From JALZAA01 sp035316005 (GTDB lineage Bacteria; Actinomycetota; Acidimicrobiia; IMCC26256; JACDBD01), in the NCBI GenBank assembly GCA_035316005.1, contig DATFXK010000209.1, positions 1 through 15,171 of the forward strand: a stretch of DNA of 15,171 nucleotides, read 5' to 3'. Of the stretch, positions 5,228 to 12,060 are shown in pieces (positions within the stretch are counted from its first letter, which is position 1; every line of letters starts with the position of its first letter). Under the pieces are notes generated by a model. The model was not told where the DNA came from. It was given only the letters and a program-made list of their open reading frames with translations, and did no database searches. Made by a program: the position numbers and the translations under genes.

Positions 5228-7504
5228 ATGGACGAGGCGACTGCACCCACCACCCCGGTCGCGCTCGTCGAGGAGGTCTACGGCCGCTACCCCGAGCGCT
5301 TGGCCGTGGGCCGGCGTCGCCTCGGCCGCCCCCTCACCTTCGCCGAGAAGGTGCTCCTCGCCCACGCCGAGGACCCGCACGAGATCGGCCTGGAGCGGGG
5401 TGTCGACTACGCCGACTACAGACCGGACCGGGTCGCGATGCAGGACGCGACCGCACAGATGGCGCTCCTTCAGTTCATGACCGCCGGTCTGCCCCGTGTC
5501 GCGGTCCCGACGACGGTGCACTGCGACCATCTCATCCAGGCGCGCGTCGGCGCCGAGATCGACCTCAAGAACGCGCTCGACGCCAACTCGGAGGTCTACG
5601 AGTTCCTGCGCACCGTCTGCGCCAAGTACGGCATCGGGTTCTGGAACCCGGGCTCGGGGATCATCCACCAGGTCGTGCTCGAGCAGTACGCCTTCCCCGG
5701 CGGGATGATGATCGGGACCGACAGTCACACACCCAACGCCGGCGGCCTCGGCATGGTCGCGATCGGCGTGGGCGGCGCCGACGCTGTCGACGTGATGGCG
5801 GGCTGGCCGTTCAACACCAAGGTTCCGAAGGTGATCGGCGTCCATCTCACGGGACGACTGTCGGGATGGACGGCGGCGAAGGACGTGATCCTGAAAGTCG
5901 CCGGCATCCTCACCGTGAAGGGCGGGACCGGCGCGATCGTCGAGTACTTCGGACCCGGGTGCGAGTCGATCTCGGCCACTGGCAAGGCCACGATCTGCAA
6001 CATGGGCGCCGAGATCGGGGCCACGTGTTCTCTCTTCCCGTTCGACGAGCGTTCGGCGATGTACCTCAAAGCGACTCAGCGCGAGGAGATCGCCGATCTC
6101 GCCAACGAGTACGCCGGCCACCTGCGCGTCGACCCCGAGGTCGAAGATGAGCCCGGGCACTTCTACGACCGCGTGGTGGAGATCGACCTCGACCAGCTCG
6201 AGCCCCATCTGGTCGGACCGCACACGCCCGACCTCGACCGTCCGCTGTCCGAGGTACGCGAGGCGGTCGAGAAGGAGAACTACCCGGCGAGGATCTCGTA
6301 CGCGCTCGTCGGCTCGTGCACGAACTCGTCGTACGAGGACATCGGTCGGGCCGCGCACGTCGCCCGCCAGGCGAAGGCAGCGGGACTTCAGGTGCGGTCG
6401 CCGCTGCTCATCACGCCCGGCTCGGAGCAGGTGCGGGCCACGATCGAGCGCGACGGCCTGCTCGACGACCTCGAAGCGATCGGCGCCAGTGTGCTCGCCA
6501 ATGCCTGCGGACCGTGCATCGGGCAATGGAAGCGCGACGACATCGAGATGGGCGACCGCAACACGATCGTGACGTCGTACAACCGCAACTTTCCGCGGCG
6601 AAACGACGGCAACGCCGACACGCTCGCGTTCATCGGCTCGCCGGAGACGGTCGTTGGCATGGCGCTGACCGGCCGGCTCGACGTCGACTTCGTGCGCGAC
6701 GGCGTGCCCGGCCCCGACGGCGGCGCCGTGCACCTGGAGGCACCCGCCGCCGACGAGCTGCCCGACCAGGGCTTCGACCCCGGCGAGTCCGGGTTCCAGC
6801 CGCCCGCGAGCGACCCGACCTTGGTCGACGTCGTGGTGAAGCCGGACAGCGACCGACTGGAGCTGCTCGAGCCGTTCCCGGACTGGGACGGTCGCGAGCT
6901 CACCGGACTGCTCGTGCTGCTCAAGGCGGTGGGCAAATGCACCACCGACCACATCTCACCGGCCGGTCCCTGGCTCCGCTACCGCGGGCACCTGACGAAC
7001 ATCTCGCAGAACCTCTTCACGGGCGTCGACAACGAGTTCGCCGAAGGTCACGGCAACGGCGTCGACGTACGCGACCGATCCGTGAAACCGCTGCCCGATC
7101 TGGCCCGGGAGTACAAGGAGGCGGGCATCGAGTGGGTCGCGGTCGGCGACGAGAACTACGGCGAGGGGTCGTCGCGTGAGCACGCGGCGATGGAGCCCCG
7201 CTACATGGGCGGGCGGGCGATCATCGCCCGTTCCTTTGCACGCATCCACGAGGCGAACCTCAAGAAGCAGGGCGTGCTCGCGCTGACGTTCGCCGACTCG
7301 GCCGACTACGACTCGATCCGGGCCGACGACACGATCGACGTCGTGGGGTTGGCCGAGCTTGCCCCGGGGAACCCTGTCACCGTCGTCGTTCGGCACGCGG
7401 ACGGATCGAGCAACGAGATCCGTACGACCCACACGATGTCGGAGGAGCACATCGAGTGGTTCCGAGCCGGCTCCGCGCTGAACGTCTTGCGGCAGCAGAC
7501 CTGA
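5228..7504 (+). CDS. acn: Aconitate hydratase, mitochondrial type
   Basis: A 758-residue TCA-cycle enzyme that interconverts citrate and isocitrate through cis-aconitate using a 4Fe-4S cluster. The three cluster ligands are visible as Cys364 (GSCTNSS) and Cys427/Cys430 (NACGPCIG). They sit exactly six residues beyond Cys358/421/424 of mammalian mitochondrial aconitase. The catalytic Ser648 in GEGSSREHAAMEPR keeps the same offset. Other conserved stretches are RPDRVAMQDATAQMALLQF, GTDSHTPNAGG and RSFARIHEANLKKQG. The length fits the mitochondrial-type clade, not the AcnA/IRP clade (about 900 residues) common in many actinobacteria. I chose the ATG at 5228 because GGAGG lies 6-7 bases upstream. 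A TTG at 5186 would add an unlikely basic tail. The gene follows the Rrf2 regulator by 97 bases and precedes a secreted protein gene by 12 bases. Nearby Fe-S assembly-type genes would suit its cofactor. Confidence 0.97.
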   Translation: MDEATAPTTPVALVEEVYGRYPERLAVGRRRLGRPLTFAEKVLLAHAEDPHEIGLERGVDYADYRPDRVAMQDATAQMALLQFMTAGLPRVAVPTTVHCDHLIQARVGAEIDLKNALDANSEVYEFLRTVCAKYGIGFWNPGSGIIHQVVLEQYAFPGGMMIGTDSHTPNAGGLGMVAIGVGGADAVDVMAGWPFNTKVPKVIGVHLTGRLSGWTAAKDVILKVAGILTVKGGTGAIVEYFGPGCESISATGKATICNMGAEIGATCSLFPFDERSAMYLKATQREEIADLANEYAGHLRVDPEVEDEPGHFYDRVVEIDLDQLEPHLVGPHTPDLDRPLSEVREAVEKENYPARISYALVGSCTNSSYEDIGRAAHVARQAKAAGLQVRSPLLITPGSEQVRATIERDGLLDDLEAIGASVLANACGPCIGQWKRDDIEMGDRNTIVTSYNRNFPRRNDGNADTLAFIGSPETVVGMALTGRLDVDFVRDGVPGPDGGAVHLEAPAADELPDQGFDPGESGFQPPASDPTLVDVVVKPDSDRLELLEPFPDWDGRELTGLLVLLKAVGKCTTDHISPAGPWLRYRGHLTNISQNLFTGVDNEFAEGHGNGVDVRDRSVKPLPDLAREYKEAGIEWVAVGDENYGEGSSREHAAMEPRYMGGRAIIARSFARIHEANLKKQGVLALTFADSADYDSIRADDTIDVVGLAELAPGNPVTVVVRHADGSSNEIRTTHTMSEEHIEWFRAGSALNVLRQQT

Positions 7505-7516
7505 TCGAGGGACAGC

Positions 7517-8440
7517 GTGATGCGGGTTGTGCTCCGGGTGTTGGTGGCGGCCGTGCTCGGGTCTGCGCCCGTTCTCGCCGGCGAGGTTGCCGCCGCGCAG
7601 ACCGGTCAGCCGCCGACGCCGACTGTCGAGCTCCTCGCGCCAGGCAGGGCGCCCCAGGAGTCCCTCCGGCTCGCGCCGCCGGCCGGCGCGACACAGCGCT
7701 CGACGATGACCGTGGACTTCTCGGTCCAGCAGTCGGGTGTGTCGTCCGCGAATGTGAATCCGCCCCCGGTCCGGGCGACCGTCGAGACCGGCCTCCAAGG
7801 CACGACCCCCGACGGCAACCTGCAGGCGGCGTTCTCGTATCCGGCGTTCGACGTCCTGCGAGGAGGCGACGCCAGCGCATCTCAGCGTCGGCGGATGAAG
7901 CAGGCGTTCACCGGGCTCACGGGTCTGTCCGGCCAGCTGACGCTGACGCCGCAAGGGGTCCTCGTCGACAGCTCGCTGAACGTCCCACCGGACCTCGATC
8001 AATCGGTGTCGAACCTCGTCACGCAACTGGGGGATCAACTCTTCAGCCTGTCCATCCCGTTCCCGACGGAGGCGGTGGGTGTCGGTGGCCGTTGGCGGGC
8101 AACGAGTGAGCTGACCTTGAACGGGGTCAAAGCCCGGCAGGTCTACGAGTACACGTTGAGGAAGCGCGCCGGGGGGAAGCTCGTCATCGGCGTGACCGGC
8201 ACACAGACGGCGGGGCGGCAGACCGTCGAGCTCCCGACCGGCCAGGCGGGAGCGAAGCTGGAGGTCCGCAAGTTCAAGACGACGTTTCGCGGCGAGAACA
8301 CGGTCGAGCTGGCGAACCTGCTCCCGACCGCCGGGCAGATCCGATCGGCCGGCGATCAGACCTTCCGCATTCAAGCCGGCAGCAAGAGCGGCACGCTCAG
8401 CCAGCACCTCACGATACGGGTGTTGCTGAAGCCGGCGTAA
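7517..8440 (+). CDS. Secreted protein of unknown function
   Basis: A 307-residue protein. It begins with a clear Sec signal peptide: MMRVVLRVLVAAVLGSAP, a hydrophobic core, and a probable cleavage after VAAA near residue 27. The mature part is low in cysteine and rich in Thr, Gln and Gly. It alternates beta-strand-like stretches such as STMTVDFSVQQSG, LSGQLTLTPQGVLVDSSLNV, VGVGGRWRATSELTL and GTLSQHLTIRVLLKPA. There is no membrane anchor after the leader and no catalytic motif I can name. The pattern recalls small DUF6263-like secreted beta proteins, but that is a weak resemblance. A GTG (7517) is followed at once by an ATG (7520), with GAGG at 7507-7510 as ribosome site; either codon may be used. 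It lies 12 bases after aconitase, so co-transcription is likely, but no functional link is evident. Confidence 0.75.
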   Translation: MMRVVLRVLVAAVLGSAPVLAGEVAAAQTGQPPTPTVELLAPGRAPQESLRLAPPAGATQRSTMTVDFSVQQSGVSSANVNPPPVRATVETGLQGTTPDGNLQAAFSYPAFDVLRGGDASASQRRRMKQAFTGLTGLSGQLTLTPQGVLVDSSLNVPPDLDQSVSNLVTQLGDQLFSLSIPFPTEAVGVGGRWRATSELTLNGVKARQVYEYTLRKRAGGKLVIGVTGTQTAGRQTVELPTGQAGAKLEVRKFKTTFRGENTVELANLLPTAGQIRSAGDQTFRIQAGSKSGTLSQHLTIRVLLKPA

Positions 8441-8452
8441 AGCCGAGGAGGC

Positions 8453-8917
8453 TCAGCCCCAGCGGGCGAGCTCGGCGTCGAGATCGAGGGGCGCCGTCGT
8501 CGCCTCGTGCTCGAGGTCGCCCCACTGGTCGCGGGGGACGAGCCACATGATCTCGAACTCGTTGCCGTCGGGATCCCGGCCGTACAGCGACTTCGTCGCG
8601 CCGTGGTCGCTCTCGCCGACGAGCGCGCCGAGCCGGGCGAGCGTCTCGCGCCCGGTGGCGAGATCGTGGATCGAGGGCACCTCCCACGCCAGGTGGTACA
8701 GGCCGACTCGCCCGCGTTCGGGCCCGGGCGCGCCCGGTCCCAGCGAGAAGAGCCCGAGGTCGTGATGGTTGGCGGTGCCCGCTGCCTTGAGGAAGGCGGC
8801 CATGCCCGGGATCCGCTCGACCACCTCGAACCCGAAGGCTTCCTGGTAGAAGGCGGCGGCGCGGTCGGCGTCGCGCACGTACAGGACGGCGTGGTTCAGG
8901 CGTCGTACCGGGATCAT
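8453..8917 (-). CDS. VOC-superfamily (glyoxalase/extradiol dioxygenase-like) protein
   Basis: A 154-residue vicinal-oxygen-chelate protein. The beta-alpha-beta-beta-beta modules show as LNHAVLYVRDADRAAAFYQEAFGFEVV (7-33) and GLYHLAWEVPS (72-82), ending with LYGRDPDGNEFEIMW (111-125). His9, His75 and Glu122 sit where metal ligands are found in metal-dependent members, so an Mn/Fe/Zn-dependent reaction is plausible. The sequence looks closer to catechol-2,3-dioxygenase-like VOC proteins than to glyoxalase I. The substrate cannot be told. The gene lies 75 bases downstream of the cysteine desulfurase on the same strand and may share its transcript. A strong hairpin stands right before the ATG, and there is no ribosome site at normal distance. 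Confidence 0.88.
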   Translation of the reverse strand: MIPVRRLNHAVLYVRDADRAAAFYQEAFGFEVVERIPGMAAFLKAAGTANHHDLGLFSLGPGAPGPERGRVGLYHLAWEVPSIHDLATGRETLARLGALVGESDHGATKSLYGRDPDGNEFEIMWLVPRDQWGDLEHEATTAPLDLDAELARWG

Positions 8918-8918
8918 G

Positions 8919-8940
8919 CCGGAGGCAACCGTACCTCCGG
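8919..8940 (-). promoter_or_regulatory. Hairpin in the VOC gene leader enclosing a GGAGG
   Basis: CCGGAGG (8919-8925) and CCTCCGG (8934-8940) are perfect 7-base inverted arms with an 8-base loop. In the minus-strand RNA the 5' arm carries the only GGAGG, 16 bases before the ATG at 8917. The 3' arm carries its complement CCTCC and ends one base before the ATG. The stem would mask the ribosome-site sequence, or it may act as a terminator or processing site after the desulfurase gene. No T-run follows. Confidence 0.5.
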
Positions 8941-8992
8941 TGCATCTGTTCCGAGCACGGGCCTCGTCGCTCTGCAGGGCGGAACGCGGAGA

Positions 8993-10129
8993 TCAGCCCG
9001 CCCGCAGCGCGCGCAAGCGGTCGACGACGGCGGGAAACGCGTCGAGAAAGGCGTCGATGTCGGCGGCGGTGGAGGTCCACCCCACGCTGACGCGGAGCGA
9101 GTGGTCGGCGTCGACGCCCATGGCGGCGAGGATCGGCGACGGCTCGAGCGCCTCGCTGGAGCACGCCGACCCCGAGTGGACCGCCACGCCGCGCTGGTCG
9201 AGGCCCAGGAGGATCGGCTCCGCCTCGACGCCCTCGACACCCAGGCAGACCAGGTGCGGAACGCGGTCGAGGGGATCGCCATACAGCGCGACGCCGCCCA
9301 CGCGCGCCGGCGCCTCGAGTGCCACCCGGTCCGTGAGCTCGCGCTGGGCGCGGCCCTCGGCGGCGAGCAGGTCGCCGTTCCCGAGTTCGGCGGAGGCGGC
9401 GCCGAAGCCCACCATGGCGGGGACGTCCTCCAGGCCGCCGCGTCGGGCGCGCTCCTGCGCGCCGCCCACCACGAACGGCGGCAACCGCAAACCGCGGCGC
9501 ACCAGCAGGGCGCCGGCGCCTTTCGGCCCACCGAACTTGTGCGCGCTCACCGAGCAGAGGTCGGCGCCGAGCCCGCCGAAGTCGACGGAGACGTGCCCGG
9601 CGGCCATGCACACGTCGACGTGCACCAGCACGCCACGCTCGCGGCACGCCGCCGCAACCTCGCCCGCGGGCTGGATGGTGCCCACCTCGTGGTTGGCCGC
9701 CTGAACGGTGACGAGGGCGGTCTCGGGCCGCACGGCGGCCAGCACCTCGACCGGGTCGTAGCGGCCCTGGCGATCGACACCGACGACGGTGACGGCGGCG
9801 CCGCTGCGATCGCACGCGTCGAGCACGGCCGAGTGCTCGACGGCCGTCGTCACGAGGTGCGGCGCCGTCTCGGCTCGGGCGACGGCGCCCCACACCGCGG
9901 CGTTGACGGCTTCCGTCCCGCTGGCGGTGAACACGACCTCGCGCGGGCGTGCGCCCAGCAGCACCGCGACCTGTTCTCGCGCGTCCTCGAGCGCGACGCG
10001 CGTCACACGCCCCTCGGCGTGCAGCCGGCCGGGGTCGGCGTGGTGCTCGCGCAGGAACGGCAGCATCGCTTCGAACGCGGTAGGTCGCAGCGGTGACGTG
10101 GATGCGTGATCGAGATACGCGCGCCGCAC
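8993..10129 (-). CDS. Cysteine desulfurase, group I (NifS/IscS-like), with PLP-pocket changes
   Basis: A 378-residue PLP enzyme that removes sulfur from cysteine to form a persulfide for Fe-S clusters or thiolation. Seen are YLDHASTSPLRP (5-16), the PLP-stacking His99 (AVEHSAV), Asp172 (HVD), the Schiff-base Lys198 (SAHKFGGPKG) and the catalytic Cys323 in SGSACSS, a group I pattern. Several residues differ from usual. The Gln three residues after the PLP-binding Asp (DxxQ in E. coli IscS) is Met175 here, NNE is NHE (146-148), and the conserved GTEN after the GGGQE..RR loop is GLED (232-235). The start is GTG at 10129, 9 bases after the SufR-like stop, with a weak ribosome site, so coupled translation is likely. 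The downstream VOC gene may be on the same transcript. The fold and class are firm. Whether it serves Fe-S assembly or another sulfur pathway is open. Confidence 0.93.
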   Translation of the reverse strand: MRRAYLDHASTSPLRPTAFEAMLPFLREHHADPGRLHAEGRVTRVALEDAREQVAVLLGARPREVVFTASGTEAVNAAVWGAVARAETAPHLVTTAVEHSAVLDACDRSGAAVTVVGVDRQGRYDPVEVLAAVRPETALVTVQAANHEVGTIQPAGEVAAACRERGVLVHVDVCMAAGHVSVDFGGLGADLCSVSAHKFGGPKGAGALLVRRGLRLPPFVVGGAQERARRGGLEDVPAMVGFGAASAELGNGDLLAAEGRAQRELTDRVALEAPARVGGVALYGDPLDRVPHLVCLGVEGVEAEPILLGLDQRGVAVHSGSACSSEALEPSPILAAMGVDADHSLRVSVGWTSTAADIDAFLDAFPAVVDRLRALRAG

Positions 10130-10138
10130 GAGGCCGCG

Positions 10139-10882
10139 TCAGACGCGGGCGACGCAGTGATCGTCGCCGGCGGGGCGGCTTTCGGTGAACAGCGGGCGCG
10201 TCTCGCCGTAGAGCCCGGCGAGCATCCCGCGGATCATGCCCCGGTCGACCGAGCAGACCACGTGCGGGTACTTCTTCGCCGCGTCGCCGAACGGGCACTG
10301 CTCGGACACGATCGTGAGCGAGCCGCCACTCGCCTCGGCGTGGGCGGCGAAGCCGTGGGCGGTGAGCGCGTCGGCCACGGTCGCCAGCGCGGCGCGCACC
10401 GAGCGGTGGCCGGCGCTCGCGTCACCCGTCTCCGGCGTCATGCGGGCGGCGATGGCGAGCCCGTAGTCGTAGCCGACCTCCTCGGCCATCGCGGCCGCCT
10501 GATCGGGGTCGAGCAGCTCGAGCGAGCGGGCGAGCAGCGTCGCGAGGAGGTCGTCGCGGCGGGGAGGGAAGTTCAGCGACGTGTCGAGCTCGCCGGCCCG
10601 GTACCGCTTGGAGGGACGGCCGGCGGTCTCGTGGCGCGCCAGCTCGACGGTGAGGTAGCCGCCGGCGGTGAGCTTCTCGAGGTGGTGGCGGGCGACGTTG
10701 GGATGCAGGTCGAAGCGCTCGGCCACCTCGGCGGCGGTGACCCCGTCGGTGCCCGCCCGCACGAACAGGTAGATGTCGCGCCGGGTCGGGTCCCCGAAGG
10801 CGCTCGTCACCGCGCTCACGGCGGCGCTGAACTCGTCGGCGCTGAGCCCGGTGCCCGTGGGCTTCGCGGCTCGCTCCGTCAT
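10139..10882 (-). CDS. SufR-like winged-helix transcriptional regulator
   Basis: A 247-residue ArsR/SufR-type regulator. Its N-terminal winged helix has FGDPTRRDIYLFVRAG (29-44), EVAERFDLHPNVARHHLEKL (52-71) and the wing AGRPSKRYR (87-95). The C-terminal half carries three cysteines spaced like the cluster ligands of SufR: Cys196 (EQCPFGD), Cys210 (HVVCSVD) and Cys243 (DHCVARV). SufR proteins sense an Fe-S cluster and repress iron-sulfur assembly genes when clusters are sufficient. Here the next gene, 9 bases on, is a cysteine desulfurase, and an Mrp-type ATPase diverges from the same short promoter. The start is an ATG at 10882 that lies immediately after a TAGAAT box, suggesting a leaderless transcript. 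Cluster binding is inferred from the cysteines and not shown. Confidence 0.85.
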   Translation of the reverse strand: MTERAAKPTGTGLSADEFSAAVSAVTSAFGDPTRRDIYLFVRAGTDGVTAAEVAERFDLHPNVARHHLEKLTAGGYLTVELARHETAGRPSKRYRAGELDTSLNFPPRRDDLLATLLARSLELLDPDQAAAMAEEVGYDYGLAIAARMTPETGDASAGHRSVRAALATVADALTAHGFAAHAEASGGSLTIVSEQCPFGDAAKKYPHVVCSVDRGMIRGMLAGLYGETRPLFTESRPAGDDHCVARV

Positions 10883-10887
10883 GCCGG

Positions 10888-10909
10888 TATTCTACCTATG
10901 CACTTAGTG
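10888..10909. promoter_or_regulatory. Shared SufR-like/Mrp divergent promoter with CACTTAGTG dyad
   Basis: On the minus strand TAGAAT (plus 10889-10894) matches five of six -10 positions and stands 6 bases from the SufR-like ATG, the spacing of leaderless actinobacterial genes. On the plus strand TATTCT (10888-10893) is a weaker -10 candidate for the Mrp gene. Next to it CACT-T-AGTG (10901-10909) is a short perfect dyad, a plausible operator for the SufR-like protein. No good -35 box was seen. Confidence 0.45.
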
Positions 10910-10944
10910 GAAATGCCGCCCCGTGACAGGGGCGAGGAGGCCCC

Positions 10945-12060
10945 ATGCCCACCGAGGCCGCCGTCCTCGAGGCCCTGCGCCCGGTCGAGGACCCCGAGCT
11001 GCGCCAGTCGATCGTCGACCTCGACATGGTGAAGGAGGTCGCGATCGACGGGGGCCGGGTGGCGGTGACCGTCGCCCTCACCGTCGCCGGGTGCCCGCTC
11101 CGGCCCGAGATCACCCGCCGGGTCACCGAGGCCGTCCAGCCCCTCGAGGGCGTCGAGTCGGTGGACGTCGACCTCACCGTCATGAGCGACGAGCAGCGCG
11201 AGGCGGTCGCCGCCCGCCTCCGGCAGCAGCACGCCGGCTCGGGCCCCGACGGGCGCCCCGCCCGCGTCAACCCGTTCACCGACGCCCGCACGCGCGTGCT
11301 GGCGGTGGCGTCGGGGAAGGGCGGGGTCGGCAAGTCGTCCGTGACCACGAACCTGGCGGTGGCGCTCGCGCAGCGGGGGCATCGCGTCGCGGCCGTCGAC
11401 GCCGACGTCTGGGGCTTCTCGATGCCGCGCATGCTCGGCATCGACCATGCGCCGGTGGTGATCGACGACGTCATCGTCCCGCCCGAGGCGAACGGCGTGA
11501 ACCTGATCTCGATGGGCTTCTTCGCGCGCGAGGACCAGCCCGTCGTGTGGCGGGGCCCGATGCTCCACAAGGCCCTGGAGCAGTTCCTCACGGACGTGCA
11601 CTGGGACGAGCCCGACTTCCTCGTCGTCGACATGCCTCCCGGCACGGGTGACATCGCCCTGTCGATGGCGCAGTTCCTGCCGCGCGCCGAGGTGATCATC
11701 GTGACGACGCCGCAGCCGGCGGCGCAGCGCGTCGCCCAGCGCGCCGCGTACATGAGCCAGAAGGTCAACCTCGACGTGATGGGCGTGATCGAGAACATGT
11801 CGTGGTTCCGCGGCGACGACGGCAAGGCGTACGAGCTGTTCGGCGCCGGTGGCGGCGAGGAGCTGGCCGACCAGCTCGGCGTCCCGCTGCTCGGCCGGGT
11901 GCCGCTCGTCCCCGAGCTGCGCGTCGGCGCCGACGAGGGCCGTCCCATCGTCGTCACCGACCCAGCCGACGAGGCGTCGCGCGCCTTCGTCTCGATCGCG
12001 GACCAGATCGAGGAGCTCGCGCCGAAGAAGATCTACCGGCCCGAGCTCAAGATCACGTAG
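10945..12060 (+). CDS. Mrp/ApbC/NBP35-family P-loop ATPase with MIP18-type N-terminal domain
   Basis: A 371-residue protein. Residues 4-92 are a DUF59/MIP18 domain (RPVEDPELRQSIVDLDMV, and GCPLRPEI with Cys50). Residues 116-355 are a SIMIBI-type ATPase with deviant Walker A GKGGVGKS (124-131), DADVWGFSMPRML (152-164) and VVDMPPGTGDIALS (227-240). Such proteins bind and deliver Fe-S clusters. The family's C-terminal CxxC, which normally follows ENMS and bridges a cluster between two subunits, is missing. The site reads ENMSWFRGDDGKAYELFG (283-300), and Cys50 is the protein's only cysteine. An actinobacterial Mrp-type variant is therefore likely. The ATG has GAGGAGG (10934-10940) four bases upstream. 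It diverges from the SufR-like gene by 62 bases and overlaps the DUF2207-type gene tail-to-tail by 8 bases. Confidence 0.93.
   Translation: MPTEAAVLEALRPVEDPELRQSIVDLDMVKEVAIDGGRVAVTVALTVAGCPLRPEITRRVTEAVQPLEGVESVDVDLTVMSDEQREAVAARLRQQHAGSGPDGRPARVNPFTDARTRVLAVASGKGGVGKSSVTTNLAVALAQRGHRVAAVDADVWGFSMPRMLGIDHAPVVIDDVIVPPEANGVNLISMGFFAREDQPVVWRGPMLHKALEQFLTDVHWDEPDFLVVDMPPGTGDIALSMAQFLPRAEVIIVTTPQPAAQRVAQRAAYMSQKVNLDVMGVIENMSWFRGDDGKAYELFGAGGGEELADQLGVPLLGRVPLVPELRVGADEGRPIVVTDPADEASRAFVSIADQIEELAPKKIYRPELKIT

Noticed and set aside
5096..6952. Long minus-strand open frame (618 codons) opposite aconitase
   Set aside because: It is antisense to an unmistakable aconitase. Its translation is a low-complexity Arg/Asp/Val/His-rich product typical of GC-rich shadow frames, with no family motif.
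6956..8407. Long minus-strand open frame spanning the end of aconitase and the secreted protein
   Set aside because: It crosses two well-supported plus-strand genes and their junction, and its composition is that of an antisense shadow.
8441..8453. AGCC/GGCT stem between the convergent secreted-protein and VOC genes
   Set aside because: The stem is only four base pairs, with no T-run on the plus strand and just three Ts on the minus strand. It is too weak to call a terminator.
8409..10298. 629-codon minus-strand frame across the VOC, desulfurase and SufR-like genes
   Set aside because: The same strand is already read in other frames as three recognisable proteins. This frame is Arg-rich and featureless.
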